This document shows positions 42,450-52,658 of a DNA stretch of 64,000 nucleotides, piece by piece. Position numbers and translations under genes: made by a program. Location of the stretch: positions 1,054,001 through 1,118,000 of the forward strand of contig JALRMH010000002.1 in NCBI GenBank assembly GCA_026119935.1. Direction: 5' to 3'. The DNA comes from Endothia cerciana. Its lineage: Eukaryota; Ascomycota; Sordariomycetes; Diaporthales; Cryphonectriaceae. The notes beneath the pieces were generated by a model. The model saw nothing but the letters and a program-made list of their open reading frames with translations, was not told the origin of the DNA and did not search any database. Position 1 is the stretch's first letter. Each line of letters begins with the position of its first letter.

Positions 42450-42532
42450 CGTTCAAGTGAACGAACGGATGGCCTGCTGCAGTGAGTTAGTTGTACTCGC
42501 AGCTGGTCTACATATACATGGTTTTTTGGTGG

Positions 42533-42557
42533 TTTTTTTTTTTTTTTTTTTTTTTTT
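42533..42557. repeat. 25-nt poly-T tract
   Basis: Twenty-five consecutive T followed by CAG, about 110 bp upstream of the NC2-beta start. Confidence 0.9.
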
Positions 42558-42666
42558 CAGACCCGATATCTCAGAACTCTCTTGAGTGTGAGGCAACCAC
42601 CACGACATTCGACTTTCCTGCCTATCCTTCCTGAACATCACCCATCTCTCTGTCTTACCTTCCAAC

Positions 42667-43428
42667 ATGAGCGACTTTACTCTGCCTAGCGACGCCCGTG
42701 CGGATCTACCTTGAACGCCTAAAGTTGATACATCTGAACGTATGCTGACTGAGGGTTCAGGCAATGACGACCTGTCACTACCAAAGGGTGAGTAATGGAT
42801 GGCACTCCACCGCATCACAAGTTGAGGGGAGAGTGTGGATGAACCAAGCTAAGGAGGCCGAGCTGAGCCTCATCTAAATGGTGGACGGCCCGGTATACCA
42901 CATCAATAGCTTCATCAACAGCTTTCCAAGCTAAGCCCCCCACCCAGACTGACCTGCTACTGACGTCCTTCCAGCAACTGTCCAGAAGATCGTCACGGAG
43001 ATCTTACCTCCCGCTAACGGCACGGCCTTCTCCAAAGAGGCTCGCGACCTGCTGATAGAGTGCTGCGTCGAGTTTATCACCCTCGTCTCGTCAGAGGCCA
43101 ACGAGATCTCAGAGAAGGAGGCCAAGAAGACCATCGCGTGCGACCACATCACCAAGGCGCTGGAGCAGCTGGGTTTCTCAGACTACGTCCCGGCCGTACT
43201 TGAGGCCGCGTCCGAACACAAGGAGCAACAGAAGGTGAGGTGTCATCCTGCGCCCCGCCCCCCCCCCCCCCCACAGCCATGGACGTGCGACGTGACAGGT
43301 GACTGACAATATCATAACAGGGCCGCGAGAAGAAACTCAACAAATTCGATCAGAGCGGCATGTCGATGGAGGAGCTGGAACGATTGCAAGCAGAGCAATT
43401 CGCCGCCGCAGCTGCGCGGCACAATTAG
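42667..43428 (+). CDS. NC2B: NC2-beta (Dr1), histone-fold subunit of negative cofactor 2
   Basis: NC2-beta pairs with NC2-alpha (Drap1) and binds TBP on DNA to repress or redirect RNA polymerase II initiation. Exons 42667-42697, 42761-42787, 42975-43234 and 43321-43428 give 141 residues, the usual size in fungi. After the start MSDFTLPSDAR comes NDDLSLPKATVQKIVTEILP, then the histone fold with ARDLLIECCVEFITLVSSEA and KKTIACDHITKALEQLGF, all highly conserved in Dr1. The Gln/Ala-rich tail follows. Intron 1 uses a weak GTGCGG donor; the alternative is to start at the ATG at 42752 just inside that intron, which would give a protein shorter at the N-terminus. Intron 3 contains a C run of about 16 at 43257-43272. 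Confidence 0.93.
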
Positions 43429-44230
43429 TGACGGCCCCGGTCACACGGCGGCGGACCTAATCACTATCCCTTCGCCAGAGTCCTCACCTCCAGCAGGACC
43501 TTCCTCCCCAGCGGAGCTTGACTTCCCAGCATCCTCCCCACCCAGGAAGGTTATAATAGTGAGCATCCGACACCCTCGCAGTGAGCGCTAAGCCCTGTCC
43601 AGGCACGATATCATCCCTAGTCTCTGCATTTAGAAGGCGTTCAGGTGGTCGACTAGGATCGAGGTCGTGGGGGGAGATATAGGGGGGGGGGGGCAGGGTA
43701 TGAGTCATTGAAGGCGGTCGTCGTGTTCGTTTTTCTACACAGCAGTCCTGGTTTTTGCAGAGTCTAATGGCATTGTGTTGACGGGAAACAACTTGGCCTG
43801 GTCGTGCGGTCCGTTCACGTCCTGTCCGTTGCACCGCGGGCCACCTGGGAGTGCCTAGGCCTCCATCGGACATTCTTGTGTTCTTCTGGCAACTCGTCAA
43901 GGCGTGACCTGTCGGCCCACCGCCTCATCTCGGGTCGTTTCACTTTTGGCCAGGCACGCACGTGTCAGGTGCAGTAGGTGGGTGTAGGCCGATGATTGGT
44001 AAGGATGAACCACATAGCCCGGGAGGCGGCGGCGGCGGGAGGAAATTTGATGCCGACGATGATAATAGTTGGCGGAGATGGGAGCACCTCGTGTACCCGT
44101 AACCCAAACGAAACTCCGCGAAAAGATGCAACATATGGACAGATTTAACAACAAACATCTAATCTATGTCTATAGCTGTCCCTAACGCGCATGTCTATTC
44201 GTGCTATCGTTAGTCATCAATCATGCAGCG
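43429..44230. other. Convergent intergenic region NC2-beta/P450
   Basis: About 0.8 kb with both 3' ends. A G run lies at 43682-43693. Frames on the minus strand up to 138 codons have no recognisable similarity. Confidence 0.55.
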
Positions 44231-46070
44231 TCAATAGGCTTCCTCCAATTCCTCGTTCTGCAGGAGCTGAGCCCGCTCTGGAGACCTCAGCTTGAGTCGA
44301 GACTCGAACGGCGCAGGATGCCTAGCATGTCGTCAGCGCACATGACACTTGTTATCTCTCACCTGTCAAAGGCAGAGGAGGTACTTACCCTCCCAGACCC
44401 ACCGTCAACTTAACCTCCGGCTCCATCACTCTCCCCTCCCCATCCACGACCTTCTCAATATCAAACACACTCATCATCGTCGCCACATAGATATACACGG
44501 TCGCAAGGGCGAGATGATTGCCGGGGCATCTTCGCCGTCCAAACCCAAAGTTGCCCGGCGGGTACGGCTCCCCGTCTGCGTACCTATCCGGGTTGAAACG
44601 CTCTGGGTCTCGGTATATGTCCGGGTCGCGCGTCATCGCTTTGGCATTTGCAAATACCACGCTTCCGGCCGGAATGAACATGCCCTCGTAGACGTCATCT
44701 CTCAGACTACAGTGTGGAATGACCAGAGGGTTAAGAGGGAGGAGGCGCATGCATTCGTTCAAGAAGGCATCGAGATACTTCAGCGTTGGCCTGTCGTCGA
44801 ACGTCGGGAGTCGGCCCGTGCCAACGACGGTATCGATCTCTTCTTGGACGCGCCGTTGGAATTCGGGGAACTTTGTGAGAAACAAAACCGCGCTCAGTGC
44901 CGTGCCCCACGTACTGTTCCCGCCTGCGATGAACACGGCCGCCGTCGCGCCCTTGAGGTCCTCGAGCGTGGCTTCCTGGTCAATGCCTGCTTTCGCGTTG
45001 CGAACCCAGCGATCAAAGTGCATCTTCATAAAGCTTGGTGCCGCGGTGCCCGTTTCGATATCGCGCATGGTGTTGGCCCATGGGACCTCATGAATCATCT
45101 TGATAGCCCCCCTGCTCTGCCTTGCATGCCTAAGCGCTGGTGACAGACTGGACGGCAGGAAGTACCGCGCGAGTGGAAACACATCAACGACGGAAGACCC
45201 TGCTATGCCGCCGTTGGTGGTGGCATCGTTGGCTGCGCGAGACATGATAGTGTATGGCGATGACTTGGTTTTGATCTCTTGGCCGTAGGCGATGCGGAAG
45301 ATGATACTCGTGGTAAGGAGAAGCGTGACGTCACGCCAATCGCCTGGGGAGTTGAGGAGAGACCGCACGGCTTTGTGAGCTTCGTGCGTCTGTATCGGCT
45401 GGAAGGTCTTGATAGCAGATCGGGTCAAGGTTGTCTGGAATAGACGCCGGTGCAGCTTAAATCGAGGACCCCAGCGGAGGAAAGTCAAGGTGAGGCCCCA
45501 ACCCATGCTGATGATGAACGTCAGCAATGCGTCTTCTCGTGTCTGTCCAGCAGGGCTGTCCACGAATGTCGATCACGTACACTTCGAACAGGGTGAAGCG
45601 AGGCCGGTCAGAGTAGTTGTTTCCTCGCTTGTCGAGGAGGTCTGTGGCTGCCTTGACGCTGTTCAGGCATATCATGTGCTGACCCAGGACCTTGATGTGG
45701 ACGACATCGGAGTCTGGAGATAGTCTCAGCTCGACGGATCCCAATCGCAACCCCCCCCCCTCCCCTCCCCTAATCTTTTCAGTCAAGACTTACTGTGTTT
45801 TTTGCCCCATGCTATGTAATCCTGCTCAGGATGTTCACTGAGCTGCCCGAGGTTGCCGACTAGCCATTTGCCAGCAGGTCCAGGAGGAAGCGGGTATGCA
45901 GACCGTTTTCGGAGGGCGAGAGAACAGAGGTGCCAGAGGAACACAAATAGAAAAAAGACTGCCAAGACGACTTTCGGATCGCCCGTGGTACGGACTTGGA
46001 GCAACATCGTCCACCCCACAATGTCGGGAGCATGACGAGAACTTGACAGGAGGGAGCCGGCATAACGCAT
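44231..46070 (-). CDS. Cytochrome P450 monooxygenase
   Basis: A membrane-anchored fungal P450 of the type often found in secondary-metabolite or xenobiotic pathways; relatives include OrdA-like enzymes. Four exons, right to left, 45794-46070, 45581-45713, 44389-45507 and 44231-44321, give 539 residues. An N-terminal anchor (VVLAVFFLFVFLWHLCSLAL) is followed by the proline-rich hinge PLPPGPAGKW. Diagnostic motifs are AGGNST in the I helix, ECMR (ExxR) in the K helix, DPERFNPDRY and the heme loop FGFGRRRCPGNHLA with its axial Cys. The last exon restores the usual C-terminal HPAPFESRLKLRSPE. Without splicing, the frame appears to stop at GLGG. Partner genes for a pathway are not adjacent, apart from the SDR and dioxygenase further left. 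Confidence 0.93.
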
Positions 46071-46304
46071 AATTTATGGTAATTTTGTTTTTAACGCCGC
46101 GAAAAAAGGGAAATGTCTTGGATACTATTCATACTGATTCATGTGACCAAATTTTCGACGTGCTGACCTTACTCGCGGGGCCGAGCACCAAATAATATGC
46201 AGCTCAAGCTGGGTAACTTGACAGCTCACAAGCGGGACAAGAGAATTCTCCGTGGCCGTCGATCCATCAGCGGCGTACGACTTGACAAGCGTCGTTGAAG
46301 ACCT

Positions 46305-46709
46305 ATGCAATTCTCCCGGCCGCAAGAGATGACCACAGGAGGGAGGAGTGGGGAGGTCTCCGAAGGGGCCGTGACGAAATCATCTTGCGGTCAGCCTTCC
46401 CAGGCTCGCCTCTCGTTGGACCGTCGACAGTGCTCGTGCCAGCTTGATAATCGGCTAGGCTTGAAACTTGCCAGCATGCCAGAGGGGAAGTGTCTAGTGC
46501 ACGGAGGGGGGCCCAAACGTCCCTTTGGCTGGAGACGCCGAGGGGAACCCACACTATGCTTTTCTCACTTGCAGAGGGGGCATAACCTCCCGGGTGGCCG
46601 GCCGACCAAGGCGACCCGCGAATGCGGATTCTGCAATGCGATCTGGGATCTCAAGAGCGACAAGGAGGACGGAAAGCAATGCCGAATCCGCAGCAAAAAG
46701 CAAACATAG
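46305..46709 (+). CDS. Doubtful Cys-rich basic open frame
   Basis: An ATG-initiated frame of 134 codons with nine cysteines, several in pairs (CSC, CGFC), and a very basic C-terminus. No signal peptide and no known finger spacing. It lies on the opposite strand from, and upstream of, the P450. It may be chance; conservation would decide. Confidence 0.18.
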   Translation: MQFSRPQEMTTGGRSGEVSEGAVTKSSCGQPSQARLSLDRRQCSCQLDNRLGLKLASMPEGKCLVHGGGPKRPFGWRRRGEPTLCFSHLQRGHNLPGGRPTKATRECGFCNAIWDLKSDKEDGKQCRIRSKKQT

Positions 46710-48058
46710 ACATTGTCCTCAGGCCTGCCTGAGGATGCATTGGGCCGCAAGTTTGGTTGTGTGTGCGTGGGTGCCCCTCGTGGTTGACATGACACGCCAC
46801 TAACGCGTTTGCTGATGCTGCGTCCTGCAGGGACGCCTAATGTGTGGATGCAGAGTGTGCTGGCCGATCAGCGATGACCCCCGTTAAGGCGGCCCAGAGG
46901 ACCGTAGCAATCGAGTCGGGAGAAGGTTGTGAAAAGTTCTAGCGCCTTGTCAAAGGCGTAGATGATACGGGGGCGAGAGAGTGTGCCGCGTGGTGAACAA
47001 GCTCTCACCGCACCTGGTCCTGCGCTTGGGGCGTTTGGGGCCTAGAGGCAACATTAGTGGACGAACTATAGCTATGGCGAGAGCAGGAGATGAGAGAGTC
47101 ATGTCCGCCACCCATTACGCGCTTCTCATCAGATTTGTGCAGAAGACAGCTTTCGGCTGTCCGGGGGGGCCGCTTCCGGTTCACCGTGCGAAGTCCGAGA
47201 ATAGATCGAAACAGGCAATCCGTAACAGCCCTATGGGGTCAGGTTGGACGAGCGGCAGTCGCATCCACTTGGGGACCGATGTCATTGTCATGCCGCACGT
47301 CGCCCAGGGACGACGAGACCGTGATCAACCCATACCCCACACATGGCACCTCGACACGGTGTCTCAGCTGCCAGAACATGTCGCCACCTGACTGCGACTC
47401 GCCAAAACGAGTTATCCATGGGCGCATGTCGTCAGAGATGCGGTAAGATCCTAACCCAGGGTGAGCTCCAGAATGGGGAGGGGGGAGGGTAGCTCCCCGA
47501 GAGCTGGCGGTAGCGGAACGCAGGAGAGTTGTGATGCAACCGCGGGGGGCCAACCAACGAACCGCCGGACGAAAAAGCAGGGTGAGAAGGAACACGCAGA
47601 GGCCAGAGACGGGAGGACAGCCCAAGACCGCATTGCGAGGACAGAGGAATTGAGGGACGACCTCGGGCCTCGAAAGGGGAGGAGGATCTGTATTTCAATG
47701 GCCCAAGGGTGTGTGTGCCCTTTTCGAGGGGTCGACTGCTAGGTGGATATGCTGGGCAGGGACGGCAGGCAGCCACGGCAGCTTCTTTGCAACTGCCCGC
47801 CGGGGGACCTATCTCAGCCTAGACCTGCCATGTACTATGCAGATAACTCGCCATGGCCTCCCGCCTTGGTTGTTCCGGCGGCTAACGGGGGTGCATCGCA
47901 TACTATCGGTATGTGGTACATCTGCCTCAGAGACCAGGCTACCTGACCATCTCCTACTACTGTTATCCCTCAAACGGTCCCTCCTTGCTAACATGAAGTC
48001 AATCCCAACATATACTGTCCCCAAGCAATTCATCTCGTGGCCCCCCACATGTCGACGA

Positions 48059-48098
48059 TGGCTGGCTAGCTGGCTGGCTGGCTGGCCGGCTGGCTGGC
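48059..48098. repeat. Imperfect CTGG repeat
   Basis: About nine CTGG units with CTAG and CCGG variants, resembling the tract at 25277. Confidence 0.85.
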
Positions 48099-48710
48099 GG
48101 TAGGTGCGGGGTAGGTACTGACCCCCGCCTAACAGGTGGTCTGCTGCTTTGAGATAAGGTGGCCTGCATGTCGCTGTGAGGTGGGATTTGACTCAGTTAA
48201 GCAGAAGCGAGTTGCAGCTCCTCGGTTGGTCAGGTCACTGTCGGGTGTGCGCATTGCTGGTGTGATTAATTGTCTCGGTGCCGAGACTGGGCCTGATACC
48301 ATTGACTGCCTTCGTTTCCCCCTTCACAACAATCAACCAGCCGGGTGTCATTTGAAAAACGTCGCGGGTCCCAGCTGCGCCGTCCCAGTCAGCACCTGGT
48401 GACCACAGCTTAGTCTACTGTCAGGTCCTCTAACCTGGACAGCACAAGCCCTAGAGCCCTGCCCTACCCTGGCCTGCCCTGGCCTGCCCTGGCCTGCCCT
48501 GCCCTGGCAGATCCCGATCTGATCGAGAACCCAGCCCAGCCCAGCCCAGCCGTGGACGGGCCCCACTCCCCAAAAAGCGGGAACCCTTTGCCACGGGCAC
48601 GACGCAAGCTCCTCTGCAGCTTCTGCCCTGCCTGCCGACGGCCCAACATCATCGTGAGCGACTCTTGTTGCCGGCATCCATCGCGAAGACTCCCTGGGCG
48701 ACCTGTCGAG

Positions 48711-51186
48711 ATGGACGACTCCAATCCTCCACCGCCGATCCAGGGAGGAGGTTTCAACCCGGGCCTCCTCCCCGGTGCTGGAGTCGGATCCGCTCCGCCT
48801 CAGCTGACCTCTCAGCCTCCGAGTGCTGATGGCCAGTCTCCTCAGCAGCAGCAGCAGCAGCCTGGCACCGCCATCAAACGTCGCGCCCCCATAGCGTGTC
48901 GCCGGTACGTTCATGTTCCTTACTGCAGTCTGCGCGAGTCGCTTAGCCTCTACCGACGCCGCCGCTCGTCGTGCTAACGTCTCCATGGTCTAGGTGTCGT
49001 CGCATGAGAAGCAAATGTGTTCACGACAAGGCGCAACCACCATGCAACGCGTGCGCTGAAGCTGGCCTACCTGCAGATGCTTGGTATGTTGGCCCACGTC
49101 CGCCAAGACGGATGCCCTTCACACTCCCGACCGCTGTCTTCCCTCCCGAATTGTCTCCTCGAGAAGGCGGCTGCTGTCCCATCTCCTCGTCGTGCTTCCT
49201 GACCTTCGATGCCGGCTGTTTGTGCTGACCTTGTCCAAGCATCTTCCCCGTCCGTGGCGCACCCGATAATGACCGCGAATACCGTCACCCTCGCATGCGG
49301 GCCGATAAGTCCCAGAAACGGGACTCGGCCAAGATGCGCCGTGATATCCTCGATGCCCCCGTCATACCCGCCGCTCCCCTCCCGCCCAAGAACGTCAAGG
49401 GCGTCGACCAGTGGGACTATCTCCCTCCCCTGCCAGACACCATCGAGGCTGTGAACCAGTTTACTCGGAATTACTTCCAGCTCGGCTTCATCCCAAAGCA
49501 GGCCTTCGTCGAACGTCTCAGGACCGACCACCGCTCCCTCAGCGTCTTCCTGCTGCTCGGCATCCTGAGCATATCGGCCCGCTTCACACCAACACTGGTC
49601 GAACGCCACGGTGACGGCATGAAGGCCGCCGAGACGTTCATGGATCGGGCCTCGGCTGTGGCGCTGTCTGAACTCTACCAGACGCCAAGCCTGGAGAGGT
49701 GCCAGGCCTTCTATCTGCTTAGCATCGCCCAACAGGGCAGCGGATACAACCAGAGGAGTTACATCAACATGGGTATTGCCATGCGGATGGCTGCCTTGCT
49801 GCGCCTGCACAGAGAGGAGACTTACACCCTCAAGAACCCGTCCAAGGAGATGGTCATCGCCTCGGAGTCTGCCCGGCGGACGCTGTGGATGTTGCACAGC
49901 CAGGACAACCTTCACTCCGGTCCCGAGTCTCCGATCTCCCTTGCCGCCAGCGACATCACCGCCCTGCTTCCCTGCAGCGAGGAGGATTTCGCTCGAGGCC
50001 AGGAGCCCGCATCACGGGCAGCACTTGAAGATACGCCCCCTGCGATTGAGAACCCACAGCTGATCTCTGACCCGAGGCGGTCTCTCTTCGCGACGCTGAT
50101 CCAGACGCATTACTTCTGGGGACGGGTGTCCCGCCGAGCCGTCAAGTACGACCGGAGCTCGCGGCCTTGGGAAGACTCGAGCCAGTATCACGAGCTCGTC
50201 CAGAAGCTGCACGACTGGGAGTCCAGCCTGCCGCATGACCACGTTTGGAGCCCACTGCTCCTGAAGGGGTACAAGGCGAGCGGCCAAGATCTTGCCTACC
50301 TCAGCATCACGAATTCCACACGGCTCTGCAACATCGTGCTCCGTAAGGCTTATCTGAGCGAGATGATCAACTCCGAGCAGGCAGAGCCCGAACTGCAGAC
50401 TTTCTGGTCGAACATGTCGATGGAGCTCTTTACGAACGTCAAGCTCTTACACGAGCAGATCGAGACCCAGTTCATGGAGAGGTCCCACGACGACACGATG
50501 GGTGCTCAGATGACCGTAAGCAAACCCTGTGCCGGCAGCTTCCTGTGTGTGGGCAAGACTGACCTCCCCCAGCTGTTCTGTGTCTTCAGCTGCGGCCACA
50601 TGGCCACCTACCTGTGCAAATACCCCAACAGTACGTACTCGCCATCGGATATTGAGCCGGCAACATGCTGACATCCCCTTGAAGTCTGCCCGGATCCCTC
50701 GCTGAGAGCTGACGGGCCGATCATGCTCCAGCGGGCCATGACTATTCTCAGCGAGGCTGGCCAGGTCTGGCCGCTGGCAGGGCGATGGCTCGAGATCCTG
50801 GAGAAGTTCGCACGTGACAATAAGGGGGTAATCGCGGGCATCGAGGGGAGCATGGCAGATGGCGTACGTATCATAGATCCGGGCACCACTGTTGTGAGGC
50901 GAGTGGCTGACATTTCTGCAGCGCGACCCCATTCCTGAGGCCTTGCAGACTGCCCTTTCTTCTCCTCCTACTAGAAACGGGCAGATGCCAAGCCAGGCTG
51001 GCAAGGCCGACGAGAACCAGCAACGCAATGGCGAATCTTCGGCGCAGACTGTCCTGCCAGCTCCGTCTAGCGTGCCAACGCCCATGATGTACATTGACCC
51101 GAACATGCGGGCTCAGAATCAGCTGCAAAACCAGCAGGCACAGGCTCAAATGCAGGCACAACAGGCACAAGCTATGGGAGGCGTGG

Positions 51187-51237
<51 letters not shown>

Positions 51238-51503
51238 TTGGAGCACGACAGACGACAGACGGTCTCGGACTGCTTCTGGAGGCCTTCGACACGCACCAGG
51301 GAGCGGCCGCGGCTGCAGGAGCAGACCAGCCATACGACCCGAATGCCGTGGTGACCCAGGGTGGCTACTACGGCCAGCCAGGCGCTGCTGCCATGCCCGG
51401 CAATGACGGGTATGAGAACGAACTGCAATTCTACATTGATGGTCCTGCCGCGCCGAATGTTCAGGGCTGGATGGCAGGCGGGCCAGGTGTATATGGCTAC
51501 TGA
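48711..51503 (+). CDS. Zn(II)2Cys6 fungal transcription factor
   Basis: A nuclear regulator of the fungal zinc-cluster class. Six exons, 48711-48904, 48994-49083, 49240-50515, 50573-50630, 50685-50863 and 50922-51503, give 792 residues. The Zn2Cys6 cluster at residues 60-95 appears only after splicing: ACRRCRRMRSKC, PPCNAC and ADAC, the last Cys codon being split by intron 2. It is followed by FPVRGAPDNDREYRHP. The fungal_trans region spans about 150-500, with HYF-like RNYFQLGFIPKQAF, LSISARFTP, YINMGIAMRMAALLRLHREE and SARRTLWMLHSQD. The C-terminal 190 residues are Gln-rich, including 16 consecutive Gln, and are likely an activation or assembly region. Target genes are unknown; the neighbouring isopropylmalate synthase is a natural but unsupported guess. 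Confidence 0.92.
51189..51236 (+). repeat. CAG repeat coding for polyglutamine
   Basis: Sixteen uninterrupted CAG codons in the last exon of the zinc-cluster transcription factor. Confidence 0.95.
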
Positions 51504-52658
51504 GATGTGCCGCCGGGCTGATTCTGGGTGGTGGGCGTTGGTGGATTTTCTTTTCCTCTTGCGGGATATGATATGTAGATCTGTGGGCTTCTCCTGGCAT
51601 TGATACCACGGGCCAAATCGATGCCTGGTAAGGGAACGGGACAGGGCAAACGGCGCGACAAGTTCTATTTCGGCACGTAACCAAAGTTGACGAGCAGTCG
51701 AGGTGATAACCAATGGGACGGTGCCATCTCTCTGGATGCTCTCCCGGTCTGCTGTCCACACGGATGGCCTATCTATCTATGGCTCCGGGCCGGCGCTCAG
51801 GGGCGGGGGCCCCTCCGGTGAGTGGGCCTGCGGGTCGACGGCGGCTACAGTCGGTCTTCACAGAGATTCTCGAACACAGTAGGCCCATGGCGACCATCGT
51901 AGGCACGACGGAGTCAGAGCCCCCGTCGCCCCTGGCCGCGAGAGCGCCCACCGGCCTGCCCAGCCTGTTGCCGTGCGGACGTCACGCTGTCCAGAAGCTG
52001 ACCGTTCCAGCCCGGGCGGGTCCAGGCGTCAGTGAGGATTCTCCGTCGTGTTCGCGAGCCATTGGCCTTGCGCATGCGCGTCCGCGCATGCTGGCGGTGC
52101 GCTGTTAGAGCTGCGGGATTTCACATGCCGCGTCGACGAGAACGGACCAAGAACGGTAGATCTCGGGTTGGAGATGGCTGACGGAACCCTGCATTACCCC
52201 AGAAAACGGGACGCGGAGGGGGCGCAGGGCAGGGTTTGGTTCGAGAGGTGACGATTCTGGGCCCCGGGTCCTCAGAAGAGAAAGAGAGAGAGAAAGAGAA
52301 GAGAGAGAGAGAGAGAGACGTGACTCAAATCATGAATGACTCTTTATTTTAAAACAATAAATACTTCCTCCCCGTCTAGACGTCCCCCTACTAGGAGCTC
52401 GACCTCACACCCGACGAGATAGGTCTTTTTTTATATCATTAATCTATACCCATCCCATCTGGCCGTCAAATACATCCCTCGACCAGGCTATTCCTAGTCT
52501 GCCCCTCCTCGAGAACTGACATCAGAAAAAGAGAGAGAAAAATTGCCCCTCACCACCACCTCCCCACCCCCCCCCCCGCCCAAAAAAAACCGCCGAACCC
52601 GCAACAGAGGCAGAAAGCTGCTTCCGCACTCGGCAAACAGCAGCCCTCAACTTCAAAA
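51504..52658. other. Intergenic region upstream of LEU4
   Basis: About 1.2 kb. It holds the 3' end of the transcription factor, a GA-rich tract at 52275-52318 and a C/A-rich pyrimidine leader just before the LEU4 start. The 131-codon frame at 51713-52108 shows no recognisable similarity. Confidence 0.5.

Larger units (their letters stand above)
40950..42666. other. Intergenic region with orphan frames and a long T run
   Basis: About 1.7 kb between the SDR and NC2-beta genes. It contains the two doubtful frames listed separately and a run of 25 T at 42533-42557 followed by CAG. I see no recognisable protein family. Confidence 0.5.
46071..48710. other. Intergenic region
   Basis: About 2.6 kb between the divergent P450 and transcription factor genes. 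It contains an imperfect CTGG tract at 48059-48098, CCTGG/CCTGC repeats at 48461-48507 and CCCAG repeats at 48531-48550. One cysteine-rich basic frame is listed separately. Nothing else is recognisable. Confidence 0.5.
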
